Source: Sphingomonas sp. TDK1
GTDB lineage: Bacteria; Pseudomonadota; Alphaproteobacteria; Sphingomonadales; Sphingomonadaceae
Assembly: GCF_001650735.1 (NCBI RefSeq)
Contig: NZ_LXVY01000004.1
Location: 79,533 to 143,532 of the forward strand
Length of the DNA: 64,000 nt
Direction of reading: 5' to 3'
How positions within the stretch are numbered: the first letter of the stretch is position 1; each line of letters opens with the position of its first letter. Under the pieces are notes generated by a model, which saw only the letters and a list, made by a program, of their open reading frames with translations, did no database searches and was not told the DNA's origin. Below, one piece after another: positions 17,114 to 25,724 of the stretch. Made by a program: the position numbers and the translations under genes.

Positions 17114-19279
17114 ATGTCCCGCGCGCGCATTCTCGTCCTCCATCCGGCTCTGGGGCCGCTCGACTATCGCGTGCCGCATGGCATGGCGGTCGAGCCCGGC
17201 AGCATCGTCATCGTGCCGATCGGCCCGCGCCAGTTCGCCGGCGTGGTGTGGGAGCCCGAGCGGCTGCCGACCGAGGAGATCGGCGACAATCGCCTGCGCG
17301 CGATCCTCGCCGTCGCCGACGCGCCGCCGATCCCCGCGCCCGTGCGCCGCCTGATCGAGTGGACCGCGGACTATTATCTCGCCCCGCCCTCCTCGGTGCT
17401 GGCGATGACGCTGCGAACCTCGGCGGCGTTCGAGGCAGCGCCGACGATCACCGAATATCGCGCGACCGGCGCGGTCCCCGACCGCCTGACCCCGCAGCGC
17501 GCCCAGGCGCTGGAGCGGATCGGCCAGCGCCAAGGGCTGGTGCGCGAGCTCGCCGCGATCGCCGAGGTCTCCGACGCCGTGATCCGCGGCCTGGTAAAGA
17601 CCGGCGCGATCGAGGCCGTAACCGTCGACACCCAGGCCCCCTATCCGCTCCCCGATCCCGCCTTCGCGCCCCCCGAACTCAACCCCGCCCAGGGAGCGGT
17701 GGCGGGCGGCTTGCGCACCGCGGTGGAGACCGCCGCCTTCCAGCCCTTCCTGCTCGACGGCGTCACCGGATCGGGCAAGACCGAAGTCTATTTCGAGGCG
17801 GTCGCCGCCGCGATCGAGGCCGGAAAGCAGACACTCGTGCTGTTCCCCGAGATCGCGCTGACCGAGCCCTTCCTCACCCGCTTCGCCCGCCGCTTCGGCT
17901 GCGAGCCGGTGGCGTGGCATTCGGGTCTGCGCAGCTCCGAGCGCCGCCGCGCCTGGCGCGCGATCGCCAGCGGCGAGGCGATGGTGACGGTAGGCGCGCG
18001 CTCGGCGCTGTTCCTGCCCTATCCCAAGCTCGGCCTGATCGTCGTCGACGAGGCGCACGAAACCAGCTTCAAGCAGGAAGATGGCGTGCATTATCACGCC
18101 CGCGACGTGGCGGTGATGCGCGGCATGTTCGAACGGTGCCCCGTGGTCCTCGCCTCCGCCACGCCGGCGATCGAGACGCGGCACCAGGTCGAAGTCGGCC
18201 GCTATGCCGAGCTCAAGCTGCCCGGCCGCTACGGCGCCGCCGAACTACCGAAGATCGAGGCGATCGACCTGATCCGCGAGCCGCCGGAGCGCGGCCGCTG
18301 GCTGGCCCCCCGGCTGGTCGCCGCGATCGAGGAGACGCTCAAGCGCGGCGAACAGTCGCTCCTGTTCCTCAACCGCCGCGGCTACGCGCCGCTGACATTG
18401 TGCCGCCACTGCGGCCACCGTTTCCAGTGCCCGAACTGCACGGCGTGGATGGTCGAGCACCGGCTGCTCCATCGCTTGTCCTGCCACCATTGCGGCCACA
18501 CCATGCCGACGCCAAGCATGTGCCCCGAATGCAAGTCCGACGACACGCTGGTCGCCTGCGGCCCGGGCGTGGAGCGCATCGCCGACGAGGTGGCGGCGCT
18601 GTGGCCCGAGGCGCGCACCACCATCGTCACCTCGGACACGCTCTGGTCCCCGGCCAAGGCCGCCGAATTCGTGTCACGGATGGAGCATGGCGCGATCGAC
18701 ATCGTCGTCGGTACCCAGCTGGTCACCAAGGGCTATCACTTCCCCAACCTGACGCTGGTCGGTGTGGTCGACGCCGATCTCGGGCTCGACGGCGGCGACC
18801 TGCGCGCCTCCGAACGCACCTTCCAGCAGATCATGCAGGTATCGGGGCGCGCCGGTCGCGGCGAGAAGCCGGGCACGGTGTTCATCCAGACCCATGCGCC
18901 CGAGGCGCAGGTGATGCAGGCGCTCGTCTCCGGCGATGCCGAAGCCTTCTATGCGGCCGAGACCGAGGCGCGTCGCCACGCCGAAGCGCCGCCCTTCGGC
19001 CGCTATGCTGCGATCATCGTCTCCTCCGAGGACAAGGCGGCGGCGGAGGAAACCGCGCGGATGATCGGCCGTTCGGCGCCGGAGCTCGCCGAGATGCACG
19101 TCTACGGCCCAGCCCCCGCGCCCCTGGCAATGCTGCGCGGGCGGCATCGATTCCGCCTGCTCGTGCACGCCAGGCGCAGCTTCGACGTGCAGGACGTGGT
19201 GCGCAACTGGCTGGGCGCCCTCAGCTGGAGCGCCCGGGTACGCGTGGCAGTGGACGTGGATCCCTATAGCTTCGTGTGA
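17114..19279 (+). CDS. priA: Primosomal protein N' (replication restart helicase PriA)
   Basis: 721 residues. It reloads the replisome at collapsed forks. Domains in order: N-terminal 3'-DNA-binding domain (LDYRVPHG), winged helix, and helicase core with Walker A GVTGSGKT at 216-223 and DEAH box (VVDEAHE). The two zinc sites are visible as CRHCGHRFQCPNC and CHHCGHTMPTPSMCPEC pairs inserted between helicase lobes. The second lobe has GTQLVTKG and SGRAGRG. The ATG at 17114 fits the family start. Confidence 0.96.
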   Translation: MSRARILVLHPALGPLDYRVPHGMAVEPGSIVIVPIGPRQFAGVVWEPERLPTEEIGDNRLRAILAVADAPPIPAPVRRLIEWTADYYLAPPSSVLAMTLRTSAAFEAAPTITEYRATGAVPDRLTPQRAQALERIGQRQGLVRELAAIAEVSDAVIRGLVKTGAIEAVTVDTQAPYPLPDPAFAPPELNPAQGAVAGGLRTAVETAAFQPFLLDGVTGSGKTEVYFEAVAAAIEAGKQTLVLFPEIALTEPFLTRFARRFGCEPVAWHSGLRSSERRRAWRAIASGEAMVTVGARSALFLPYPKLGLIVVDEAHETSFKQEDGVHYHARDVAVMRGMFERCPVVLASATPAIETRHQVEVGRYAELKLPGRYGAAELPKIEAIDLIREPPERGRWLAPRLVAAIEETLKRGEQSLLFLNRRGYAPLTLCRHCGHRFQCPNCTAWMVEHRLLHRLSCHHCGHTMPTPSMCPECKSDDTLVACGPGVERIADEVAALWPEARTTIVTSDTLWSPAKAAEFVSRMEHGAIDIVVGTQLVTKGYHFPNLTLVGVVDADLGLDGGDLRASERTFQQIMQVSGRAGRGEKPGTVFIQTHAPEAQVMQALVSGDAEAFYAAETEARRHAEAPPFGRYAAIIVSSEDKAAAEETARMIGRSAPELAEMHVYGPAPAPLAMLRGRHRFRLLVHARRSFDVQDVVRNWLGALSWSARVRVAVDVDPYSFV

Positions 19280-19325
19280 GCGTCGCCGCTTGAACCGCCG
19301 CCGCTTTTCGCCGAAAGCGCGCGGC

Positions 19326-20876
19326 ATGACTTTGACCGGGTTGTTTTCGCGCATGCGGCTCATCTTCGTGCTGATGGTGACGCTGCTTGCCTGGGCCGCG
19401 CCGGCCCATGCCGACGATATATCGGCGGCCGGGCGCGGTGTCGTGCGGATCGTCACCATCGCGGTCGCGGACGACGAGGTGGTCGGCTTCGGCCATGGCA
19501 GCGGGTTTGCGGTCGCGCCGAACCGCGTCGTCACCAACGCGCATGTCGTCGAGCTCGCCTCGCGCTATCCCGGCAATGTCGTGATCGGAGTGGTGCCGTC
19601 CGAGGGGAGCAAGTCCTTCCAGGGCAAGCTGATCGCGATCGACACCAAGCGCGACCTGGCACTGATCGAGTTCAGCGGCGCCAAGCTGCCGACGCTGGCG
19701 CTGTCCAGCGCCGCCGTCACCGACGGCGAAACGCTGATCGCGCTCGGCTATCCCGGCAATGTCGACGTCGCCACGGCGCGGTCGGCCGCCGACTTCATCA
19801 CCCCGCAATCGCCGGTGCGCTCGCAGGGCGGCTTTGCCGGCACTCGAACGCTGGAGGGCATTTCGGTGCTGCTCCACACCGCCAATATCGCGCGCGGCAA
19901 TTCGGGCGGCCCGCTGCTCGATGCCTGCGGCCGCGTGCTGGGCGTGAACTCGGCGATCACCAACAGCGAGGAGGGCGATTCGACCTTCGCCTTCGCCATC
20001 TCGGATGCCGAGCTGAACGGATTCCTTACCCAGGCCAAGCAGCCCTTCGTATCGGTGGCGGCGCCGTGCATCAGCGTCGACCAGCGCAGCGCGCTCGACA
20101 AGGCGGCCGAGGAAAAGGATCGCGCCGACGCCGCCAACCGGAATGCGCAGGCAGAATCCGCCGCCGCCCGCGCCCGCGAAGCCGCGATCGACAAGGCGCG
20201 CGCGGCGAATGAGTCCACCCGAGAAACCTATATGGCCGGCGCGGCGGTGCTGCTGGTGTTCGGCGCGCTGGCACTCGGCGCGGCAGGACTGCTGCTCTCG
20301 CGCGACCAGCAGCGGGCGGGCGTTTGGACCGCCGTCGGCGGCGGAGCGCTGCTGCTCGGTGCGGTGGCGCTGTTCGTACTGCGCCCGAGCTTCGACGAGG
20401 CGAGCATCGCCGCGCCGAGCGAGGGCAACGAAACGGCCGAGGCCAAGCTGCCGGCGGACACCGCGCAGGGGCCGCTGGTCTGCACCCTCCAGCCCGATCG
20501 CAGCCGCATCACGGTGTCGGCAGGCGAAGCAGTGCGGCTGAACGCAGGCCCGGACGGCTGTTTCGACGGCGGCACCCAATATGCCGAGTCCGGCCGCCGC
20601 TGGCAGCGCGTGCTCGTCCCCGCCGACGAGCAGACGGTAACGGTGCGCGAGTTCGATCCGGACAGCGAGACGCTGACCGACACCCGCTATTTTCTCTCCG
20701 CCGCCGACATGGAGAAGGTCCGCGAGGTGAAGCCCGCCGTACCGGTGAGCCAGTGCACCGCCGACCAGGCCAAGCGCGCAAGCCTGGCCAGCCTGCAGCA
20801 GTCGATGCGCGCGGCACTGCCCTCGGCCTATAACGAAAAGCTCGTCTATCACTGCGCGCCCGGCGCAGCGCAGTAA
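19326..20876 (+). CDS. Membrane-anchored trypsin-like serine protease
   Basis: About 516 residues. A signal sequence (RLIFVLMVTLLAWAAPAHA) precedes a chymotrypsin-fold protease with the full triad: H73 (TNAHVV), D110 (KRDLALIE) and S193 (ARGNSGGPLL). After it come an Ala/Glu/Lys/Arg-rich probable coiled coil (about 257-299), two TM helices (about 303-325 and 333-352) and a roughly 150-residue domain with four cysteines. No PDZ domain is seen, so it is not DegP/HtrA-like in layout. TTG 19290, ATG 19326 and ATG 19353 are all possible starts; no good ribosome site decides. Substrate unknown. Confidence 0.8.
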   Translation: MTLTGLFSRMRLIFVLMVTLLAWAAPAHADDISAAGRGVVRIVTIAVADDEVVGFGHGSGFAVAPNRVVTNAHVVELASRYPGNVVIGVVPSEGSKSFQGKLIAIDTKRDLALIEFSGAKLPTLALSSAAVTDGETLIALGYPGNVDVATARSAADFITPQSPVRSQGGFAGTRTLEGISVLLHTANIARGNSGGPLLDACGRVLGVNSAITNSEEGDSTFAFAISDAELNGFLTQAKQPFVSVAAPCISVDQRSALDKAAEEKDRADAANRNAQAESAAARAREAAIDKARAANESTRETYMAGAAVLLVFGALALGAAGLLLSRDQQRAGVWTAVGGGALLLGAVALFVLRPSFDEASIAAPSEGNETAEAKLPADTAQGPLVCTLQPDRSRITVSAGEAVRLNAGPDGCFDGGTQYAESGRRWQRVLVPADEQTVTVREFDPDSETLTDTRYFLSAADMEKVREVKPAVPVSQCTADQAKRASLASLQQSMRAALPSAYNEKLVYHCAPGAAQ

Positions 20877-20916
20877 CGCCTGAACCCTCTCCCGTCGTGG
20901 GAGGAGGATACGACGC

Positions 20917-21960
20917 CTATTTCCGCTCGCGCACGCCTTCGCGGCTGCGCAGCGTGCGCTTGCGCTCCAGACCATAGGCATAGCCGCCCATGCTCCCGTC
21001 ACCGCGCTGGGCGCGGTGGCAGGGAATGGCGAGCGCGACCGGATTGGCGCCGCATGCGGTGCCCGCCGCGCGCACGGCCGCGGGCTTTCCCGCCATCGCC
21101 GCAAGTTCGGCATAGCTGCGCGTCTCGCCGGCCGGGATCGTCCGCAGCGCCTGCCACACCGCCTCCTGGAAGGCGGTGCCCTGCACGTCGAGCGGCAGGT
21201 CGCGCTGACGATTGGGATCCTCGACCATCGCCACCACCTCGGCCGCGAGCGCGGCGAAGTCCGCGTCGCCAGCCACCACCGTCGCGGCAGGGAAGCGGCG
21301 GGCGAGCATGTCCGCATCCTCGTCGAAGGCGATGCGGCAAAGGCCCTTGTCCGTCGCCGCGATGAGCAGCGGGCCGAGGCTGGTATCCGCGATCGTCCAG
21401 CGGATCGTCACCCCCGCCCCGCCGCTACGCCACGCGCTCGGCACCATCCCGAGCCGCGCGCCTGCCTCGGCATAGAAGCGGCTGGGGGCCGAATAGCCGG
21501 CGGCATAGATCGCCTGGGTCACGCTTGCCTCCTCGTCGAGTGCCGCGGCGGCCCGCCGTGCGCGCAGGCCCCGGGCATAGGCGGCGGGGGTCACGCCGGT
21601 CGCACGCTTGAACAGCCGGTTGAAATGATGCGGGGCATAGCCGACCGCCGCCGACAGCGCCTCGAGGCCGATCGGTTCCTCGGCCGCATCGAGCAGCGCC
21701 GTGGCACGGGCGACGGCAGTGGCGTCGCGTGCGGCTTCGTCGGGCTTGCAGCGCAGGCACGCGCGGAAGCCAGCGGCGGCGGCCTCCCACCCCGCATCGA
21801 AGAAGCGGACATTCTCCGGTCGGGGTCGCCGCGCCGGGCAGCTGGGCTTGCAGTAGATCCCGGTCGTCGTCACCGCGACGACGAAGCGGCCATCCTGCGC
21901 CCGGTCGCGCGCGGCGAAGGCGTTCCAGCGGGCATCGTCGAGGGCTGCAGCATCGGTCAT
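20917..21960 (-). CDS. ada: Ada: DNA methylphosphotriester / O6-methylguanine repair protein and AraC-type activator
   Basis: 347 residues. The N-terminal zinc domain has C37, C41, C68 and C71 (GIYCKPSC, CLRC), matching E. coli C38/C42/C69/C72, where the first accepts the phosphotriester methyl. Next is an AraC-type helix-turn-helix pair (LSAAVGYAPHHFNRLFKRATG), then the O6-alkylguanine transferase domain with the active-site Cys in IPCHR (C314). Thus both sensor and repair halves are intact. Start 21960 gives the E. coli-like N-terminus. Divergent from the sugar transporter gene. Confidence 0.95.
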   Translation of the reverse strand: MTDAAALDDARWNAFAARDRAQDGRFVVAVTTTGIYCKPSCPARRPRPENVRFFDAGWEAAAAGFRACLRCKPDEAARDATAVARATALLDAAEEPIGLEALSAAVGYAPHHFNRLFKRATGVTPAAYARGLRARRAAAALDEEASVTQAIYAAGYSAPSRFYAEAGARLGMVPSAWRSGGAGVTIRWTIADTSLGPLLIAATDKGLCRIAFDEDADMLARRFPAATVVAGDADFAALAAEVVAMVEDPNRQRDLPLDVQGTAFQEAVWQALRTIPAGETRSYAELAAMAGKPAAVRAAGTACGANPVALAIPCHRAQRGDGSMGGYAYGLERKRTLRSREGVRERK

Positions 21961-22052
21961 GCCATCGCTATACGCCCATTGGCGTAGTTGCGGCATCCCG
22001 TCGCTTGCGCGCAAAGCCGCTCCGGCTCTTGCAGTCGGCGCGCTTTGCTGGC

Positions 22053-22067
22053 AACGTTAACGTTAAC
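22053..22067. promoter_or_regulatory. LacI-family operator-like palindrome
   Basis: GTTAACGTTAAC (22056-22067) is a perfect 12-nt palindrome with central CG, and the overlapping AACGTTAACGTT is palindromic too. LacI-family regulators bind AT-flanked palindromes with a central CG. It lies 30 nt before the transporter start, well placed to block the transporter-xylosidase operon. The cognate regulator is not in the window. Confidence 0.55.
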
Positions 22068-22097
22068 ACGCGTGCTGGCGCGGTTTGGGGAGAGTGC

Positions 22098-23348
22098 ATG
22101 TCCTTCTGGCACCGCACGAGCGCGCTGCGCTGGTGGATCATCGGCATCGTCATGCTGGGCACGATGCTCAACTATCTGACGCGAAGCACGCTGGCGGTCG
22201 CGGCGCCGAGCTTCATGGTCGATCTCCACATCAACGAGCAGCAATATTCCTACATCACCGCGGCCTTTCAGGGCGGCATCATGCTGCAGCCGGTGGTGGG
22301 CTATATCCTCGACGTGGTGGGCCTGCGATCCGGCATGGTGCTGTTCGCCGCCGGCTGGGGCCTGCTGAGCATGGCGCACGGCCTCGCGTTCAGCTGGCAA
22401 TGGCTGTTCGCGCTGCGCGGCATGCTGGGCTTTGCCGAGGGGACGTCGCACACCGGCGGCCTCAAGGTCGTCTCGGAGTGGTTCCCGGCGCGCGAGCGCG
22501 GCTTTGCGGGCGGGATCTACAACCTCGGCGCCTCGGCAGGTGCGGCACTTGCGGCACCGCTGGTGGCGGGATCGATCGCCTTGTGGAACTGGCGCGCGGC
22601 CTTCGTCGTCACCGGCGTGCTGGCGCTGCTCTGGGCGCTGCTCTGGCTTGCCAACTATCGCACGCCGCAGACGCATCCGAGCCTCTCGGACCAGGAGCGT
22701 GACCTGATCCTCAGCGGACAGGAGGCGCATATCCAGGAACGCGCCGAGCGCCCCTCGATCGTCCGCCTGCTCACCCAGCGCAACTTCTGGGGCATCGCCC
22801 TGCCGCGCTTCCTCGCCGACCCGACCTGGGGGACGCTCACCTTCTGGATGCCGCTCTATCTGGTGAAGGTGCGCGGATTCAACCTGGGCGAGATCGCGGT
22901 TTCCGCCTTCCTGCCGTTCATCGCCGCCGACCTGGGCTGCATGTTCGGACCCGCCCTGGCGCTGTTCCTGCAGCGGCGCGGCATCAGCCTGATCAACGCG
23001 CGGCGCTGGACCTTCACCTTCGGCGCGCTGCTGATGACCGGCATGGTGTTCGTCGCCAGCGTCGAGAGCGCCTGGCTGGCGGTGGCGCTGCTCTGCCTGG
23101 GCGGGTTCGCGCACCAAACGCTGTCGGTCACCGTCATCACCATGGCCAGCGACCTGTTCCCGCGCAACGAGCTCGGCACCGTCGCGGGGCTTGCCGGCAC
23201 CTTCGCCAACAGCAGCATCCTGATCTTCTCGCTGCTGATCGGCGGGCTGGTCGCCTCGCTCGGCTATGGCCCCTTCTTCATCGCCCTCGGGCTGCTCGAC
23301 CTCGTCGCCGCCCTTCTTCTCTGGACCCTCGTCAAGGCGCCCCGATGA
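22098..23348 (+). CDS. MFS sugar/uronate transporter (ExuT-like, ACS family)
   Basis: 416 residues with about 12 TM segments. The start MSFWHRTSALRWWIIGIVMLGTMLNYLTRSTLAVAAP is typical of the anion:cation symporter family, which includes hexuronate transporters; RGMLGFAEG and the WFPARERGFAGGIYNLG loop are the family signatures. GGGGAGAG precedes the ATG at 22098. It overlaps the downstream GH43 gene by 4 nt, so it probably imports the sugars or oligosaccharides that enzyme handles (xylose-containing or aldouronic). Regulated probably through the palindrome at 22053-22067. Confidence 0.88.
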   Translation: MSFWHRTSALRWWIIGIVMLGTMLNYLTRSTLAVAAPSFMVDLHINEQQYSYITAAFQGGIMLQPVVGYILDVVGLRSGMVLFAAGWGLLSMAHGLAFSWQWLFALRGMLGFAEGTSHTGGLKVVSEWFPARERGFAGGIYNLGASAGAALAAPLVAGSIALWNWRAAFVVTGVLALLWALLWLANYRTPQTHPSLSDQERDLILSGQEAHIQERAERPSIVRLLTQRNFWGIALPRFLADPTWGTLTFWMPLYLVKVRGFNLGEIAVSAFLPFIAADLGCMFGPALALFLQRRGISLINARRWTFTFGALLMTGMVFVASVESAWLAVALLCLGGFAHQTLSVTVITMASDLFPRNELGTVAGLAGTFANSSILIFSLLIGGLVASLGYGPFFIALGLLDLVAALLLWTLVKAPR

Positions 23349-24979
23349 TCCGCAATCCGATCCTGCCCGGCTTCAACCCCGATCCGTCGATCTGCCGCGT
23401 CGGCGACGATTATTATATCGCGACCTCGACCTTCGAGTGGTTCCCCGGCGTGCAGATCCACCACAGCCGCGACCTCGCCAACTGGACGCTGGTCGCCCGG
23501 CCGCTGGTGCGCGCCTCGCAGCTCGACATGCGCGGCGATCCGGACAGCTGCGGGGTGTGGGCGCCGTGCCTCACCCATGACGGCACCCGCTTCCACCTGC
23601 TCTACACCGATGTGAAGCGCTATGGCCGCACGACGATGGGGGGCGCCTCGGGCGCATCGCTGCGCGACTTCCACAACTATCTCGTCACCTGCGACACGAT
23701 CGACGGCGACTGGTCCGATCCGATCCACCTCAATTCGAGCGGGTTCGACCCCTCGCTGTTCCATGACGAGGACGGCCGCAAATGGGTGGTCAACCAGCTC
23801 TGGGACCATCGCCCCGGCCGCAACCGCTTCGCGGGCATCGTGCTGCAGGAATATGATCCGGCGGCGGGCAAGCTGGTGGGCGCGCGCACCAACATCTTCC
23901 CCGGCACCGCGCTGGGGCTGACCGAGGCGCCGCACCTCTATCGCCGCGGCGACTTCTACTACCTCCTCACCGCCGAGGGCGGCACCGGCTGGAACCATGC
24001 CGTCACCATGGCGCGGTCGCGCGACATCACCGGGCCATACGAGCTGCACCCGGACACGTACATTCTCTCCAGCCGCACCCGCCCCGACGCGGTGCTGGCG
24101 CGCGCGGGCCATGCCGATCTGGTCCACACCGCGGACGGCGAACCCTGGCTCGCCTATCTGTGTGGGCGCCCGCTGCCGAATCGCGGCCGCTGCGTGCTCG
24201 GCCGCGAGACCGCGATCCAGCCGATGCGCTGGGCCGAGGATGGCTGGCTCTACACCCGAGACGGCCGCGGCCTGCCCGAGCTGGAAGTGCCGGCGCTGAG
24301 CAACACCCCCTCGCCGGGGCGGCAGACCGAGGAGCACCACGACTTCGATTCGGCCACCCTGCCGATCGACCTGCAATGGCTGCGCACCCCCGAGCCCGAC
24401 CGCATCTTCAGCCTCACCGCGCGGCCCGGCCATCTCCGCCTGTTCGGGCGCGAAACGATCGGCAGCGTGTTCACCCAGGCGCTGGTCGCGCGCCGGCTGC
24501 AGGCCTTCTGCACCTCGACCAGCTGCGTGCTCGACTTCGAGCCGCAGGACTTCCAGCAGGCGGCGGGGCTGGTGGTCTATTACAACAGCACCAAGTTCCA
24601 CTACCTGCATGTCAGCCATGACGAGGACATGGGCCGCCATCTCCGCGTGATGACAGCGCTGCCCGACGCGCCGCAGGGCGATGCCTTCACCGCGCCGATC
24701 CCGCTGCCGGCGGGGCCAGTGGAGTTACGCTGCGAGGTGGATTACGAGCGGCTGCGCTTCGGCTGGCGCATGGCAGGCGCGGAGGCCTGGCACTGGCTCC
24801 CCGAACTGTTCGACGCCTCGATCCTCTCCGACGAGGCGAGCGCCCCCGGCCTGCCCAACTTCACCGGCGCGTTCATCGGCATGGCCTGCCAGGACATGGG
24901 CGGCACGGGGATGCCGGCGGATTTCGACTGGTTCGCGTATCGCGAGCGGGCGTTCGTGGTGGATCCGACGGTGGGCTAA
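23345..24979 (+). CDS. Glycoside hydrolase family 43 beta-xylosidase
   Basis: 544 residues, cytoplasmic (no signal peptide). Five-bladed propeller with the catalytic acids: D13 (NPDPS, general base), D135 (GFDPSLF, pKa modulator) and E194 (TEAPHLY, general acid). A C-terminal beta-sandwich of the XynB type (GH43 subfamily 11-like) follows from about residue 330 (HHDFDSATL). Such enzymes release xylose (sometimes arabinose) from imported xylo-oligosaccharides. ATGA overlap with the transporter gene indicates one operon. Confidence 0.93.
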   Translation: MIRNPILPGFNPDPSICRVGDDYYIATSTFEWFPGVQIHHSRDLANWTLVARPLVRASQLDMRGDPDSCGVWAPCLTHDGTRFHLLYTDVKRYGRTTMGGASGASLRDFHNYLVTCDTIDGDWSDPIHLNSSGFDPSLFHDEDGRKWVVNQLWDHRPGRNRFAGIVLQEYDPAAGKLVGARTNIFPGTALGLTEAPHLYRRGDFYYLLTAEGGTGWNHAVTMARSRDITGPYELHPDTYILSSRTRPDAVLARAGHADLVHTADGEPWLAYLCGRPLPNRGRCVLGRETAIQPMRWAEDGWLYTRDGRGLPELEVPALSNTPSPGRQTEEHHDFDSATLPIDLQWLRTPEPDRIFSLTARPGHLRLFGRETIGSVFTQALVARRLQAFCTSTSCVLDFEPQDFQQAAGLVVYYNSTKFHYLHVSHDEDMGRHLRVMTALPDAPQGDAFTAPIPLPAGPVELRCEVDYERLRFGWRMAGAEAWHWLPELFDASILSDEASAPGLPNFTGAFIGMACQDMGGTGMPADFDWFAYRERAFVVDPTVG

Positions 24980-25025
24980 ACCCGTAGGCGCGTCGCGCAT
25001 GCCCGAATCTTGTGGGAAGCGGCCG

Positions 25026-25190
25026 TTAGCCTCCCAGACCGAATGCCGCAGCGATGAACGGGCCGAGCAAGAGGGTGAGGAATATAACCCAGCCCTCCCA
25101 CGTAGCTGGAAAAAACGGCTTTCCTCGCCCTTCTACGAACCAATCGCCGGGGTTATTGAACCTCACGCGGGAGTGTTTTCTCGGCTGCAT
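25026..25190 (-). CDS. Small membrane protein, 54 residues (unknown)
   Basis: ATG at 25190, TAA at 25026-25028. The protein begins with a basic stretch (MQPRKHSRVRF), has a Pro/Gly/Trp-rich middle (NNPGDWFVEG, GKPFFPATWEGW) and ends in a single hydrophobic helix (VIFLTLLLGPFIAAAFGLGG). No ribosome site is visible, but TATAAT on the minus strand (25202-25197) ends 6 nt before the ATG, as in a leaderless mRNA. Local G+C is visibly lower than in the neighbouring genes. The protein family is not recognised. It lies 42 nt downstream of the other tiny membrane protein gene, same strand. Confidence 0.6.
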   Translation of the reverse strand: MQPRKHSRVRFNNPGDWFVEGRGKPFFPATWEGWVIFLTLLLGPFIAAAFGLGG

Positions 25191-25196
25191 CGAATG

Positions 25197-25202
25197 ATTA
25201 TA
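25197..25202 (-). promoter_or_regulatory. -10 box (TATAAT) for a leaderless transcript
   Basis: A perfect TATAAT hexamer on the minus strand is followed by CATTCG and then the ATG of the 54-residue protein. Transcription would begin at or next to the A of the start codon. The -35 region is weak (CTTTTA at 18 nt or so). Confidence 0.45.
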
Positions 25203-25232
25203 CGCGGATTTGCTACGTCTAAAAGTGTGGCG

Positions 25233-25385
25233 CTAGCCGACGGTCAGCCTTTTACGGTAAAGCCAGAGGATGGTAGCAAAGCCGGCTGCTCCGCCAACCG
25301 CCGCCGGGCTTATCGACATCCCGAGCATTTCAAGAGAAGTCAGAGCAGCAATCAGGATAACTAGGCCGATTCCATAGCGGAGCAT
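25233..25385 (-). CDS. Small hydrophobic protein, 50 residues (unknown)
   Basis: ATG at 25385, TAG at 25233-25235. AAAGGA lies about 8 nt upstream of the start. The protein is almost wholly hydrophobic: MLRYGIGLVILIAALTSLEM forms one helix and SPAAVGGAAGFATILWLY a second, followed by a basic tail (RKRLTVG) that should stay cytoplasmic. A TTGACA hexamer lies at 25435-25430 (minus) without a convincing -10. Family not recognised. With its neighbour it forms a same-strand pair in a lower-G+C islet between the GH43 gene and a repeat cluster. Confidence 0.6.
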   Translation of the reverse strand: MLRYGIGLVILIAALTSLEMLGMSISPAAVGGAAGFATILWLYRKRLTVG

Positions 25386-25499
25386 CGAAACAATCCTTTG
25401 GGCCACCAGAGACGATATTGTCTCACAAGTGTCAATATCCGCAACTGGGGCGAGAGCTGCCGTACGGCACTCCCTATCGGACGGTGCCGATAAATCGCC

Positions 25500-25555
25500 C
25501 TACACCCCCTCGCGCAACATGCCTGCCCGCCGCGGCCGCGCCTTCAGATCCTCCC
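25500..25555 (-). pseudogene. Duplicated 3' end of the PilZ gene (fragment)
   Basis: About 55 nt match the last codons and stop of the PilZ gene (25726-25780) with six mismatches; read on the minus strand it would encode a tail ending RAGMLREGV versus RASMLREGE. Only the tail is present, so this is a non-functional duplicate separated from the gene by about 170 nt of palindromes. Confidence 0.6.
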
Positions 25556-25724
25556 CCAACGGGGGAGGGGGACCGCCGCCGAAGGCGGTGGTGGAGGGGC
25601 CGCGCCGCGAGGCGCGGTAAAGGCCGGGAGGTCGGACTTCCGCCGCTGGCGCGGCGGCCCCTCCACCATGGGCTGACGCCCATGGTCCCCCTCCCCTGCT
25701 TTGGCAGGGGAGGATTTGGAGGGC
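25551..25724. repeat. Composite palindromic repeat cluster
   Basis: Contains hairpins CTCCCCCAAC-GGGGGAG, CCGCCGCC-GAA-GGCGG, and CCCCTCCCCTGC-TTTG-GCAGGGGAGG. It also has a long inverted pair GGTGGAGGGGCCGC (25590-25603) and its complement at 25654-25667. Together with 25386-25499 this accounts for the space between the small membrane protein gene and PilZ; no reading frame there is convincing. Confidence 0.75.

Noticed and set aside
15256..19269. 1337-codon plus-strand open frame spanning tal, the paralogues and priA
   Set aside because: Runs antisense to tal and out of frame through priA; Arg/Pro-rich nonsense composition; the real genes explain the region.
25551..25724. Possible CRISPR array in the palindrome-rich stretch
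   Set aside because: Repeats are inverted hairpins of varied length with no regular spacers and no cas genes nearby.
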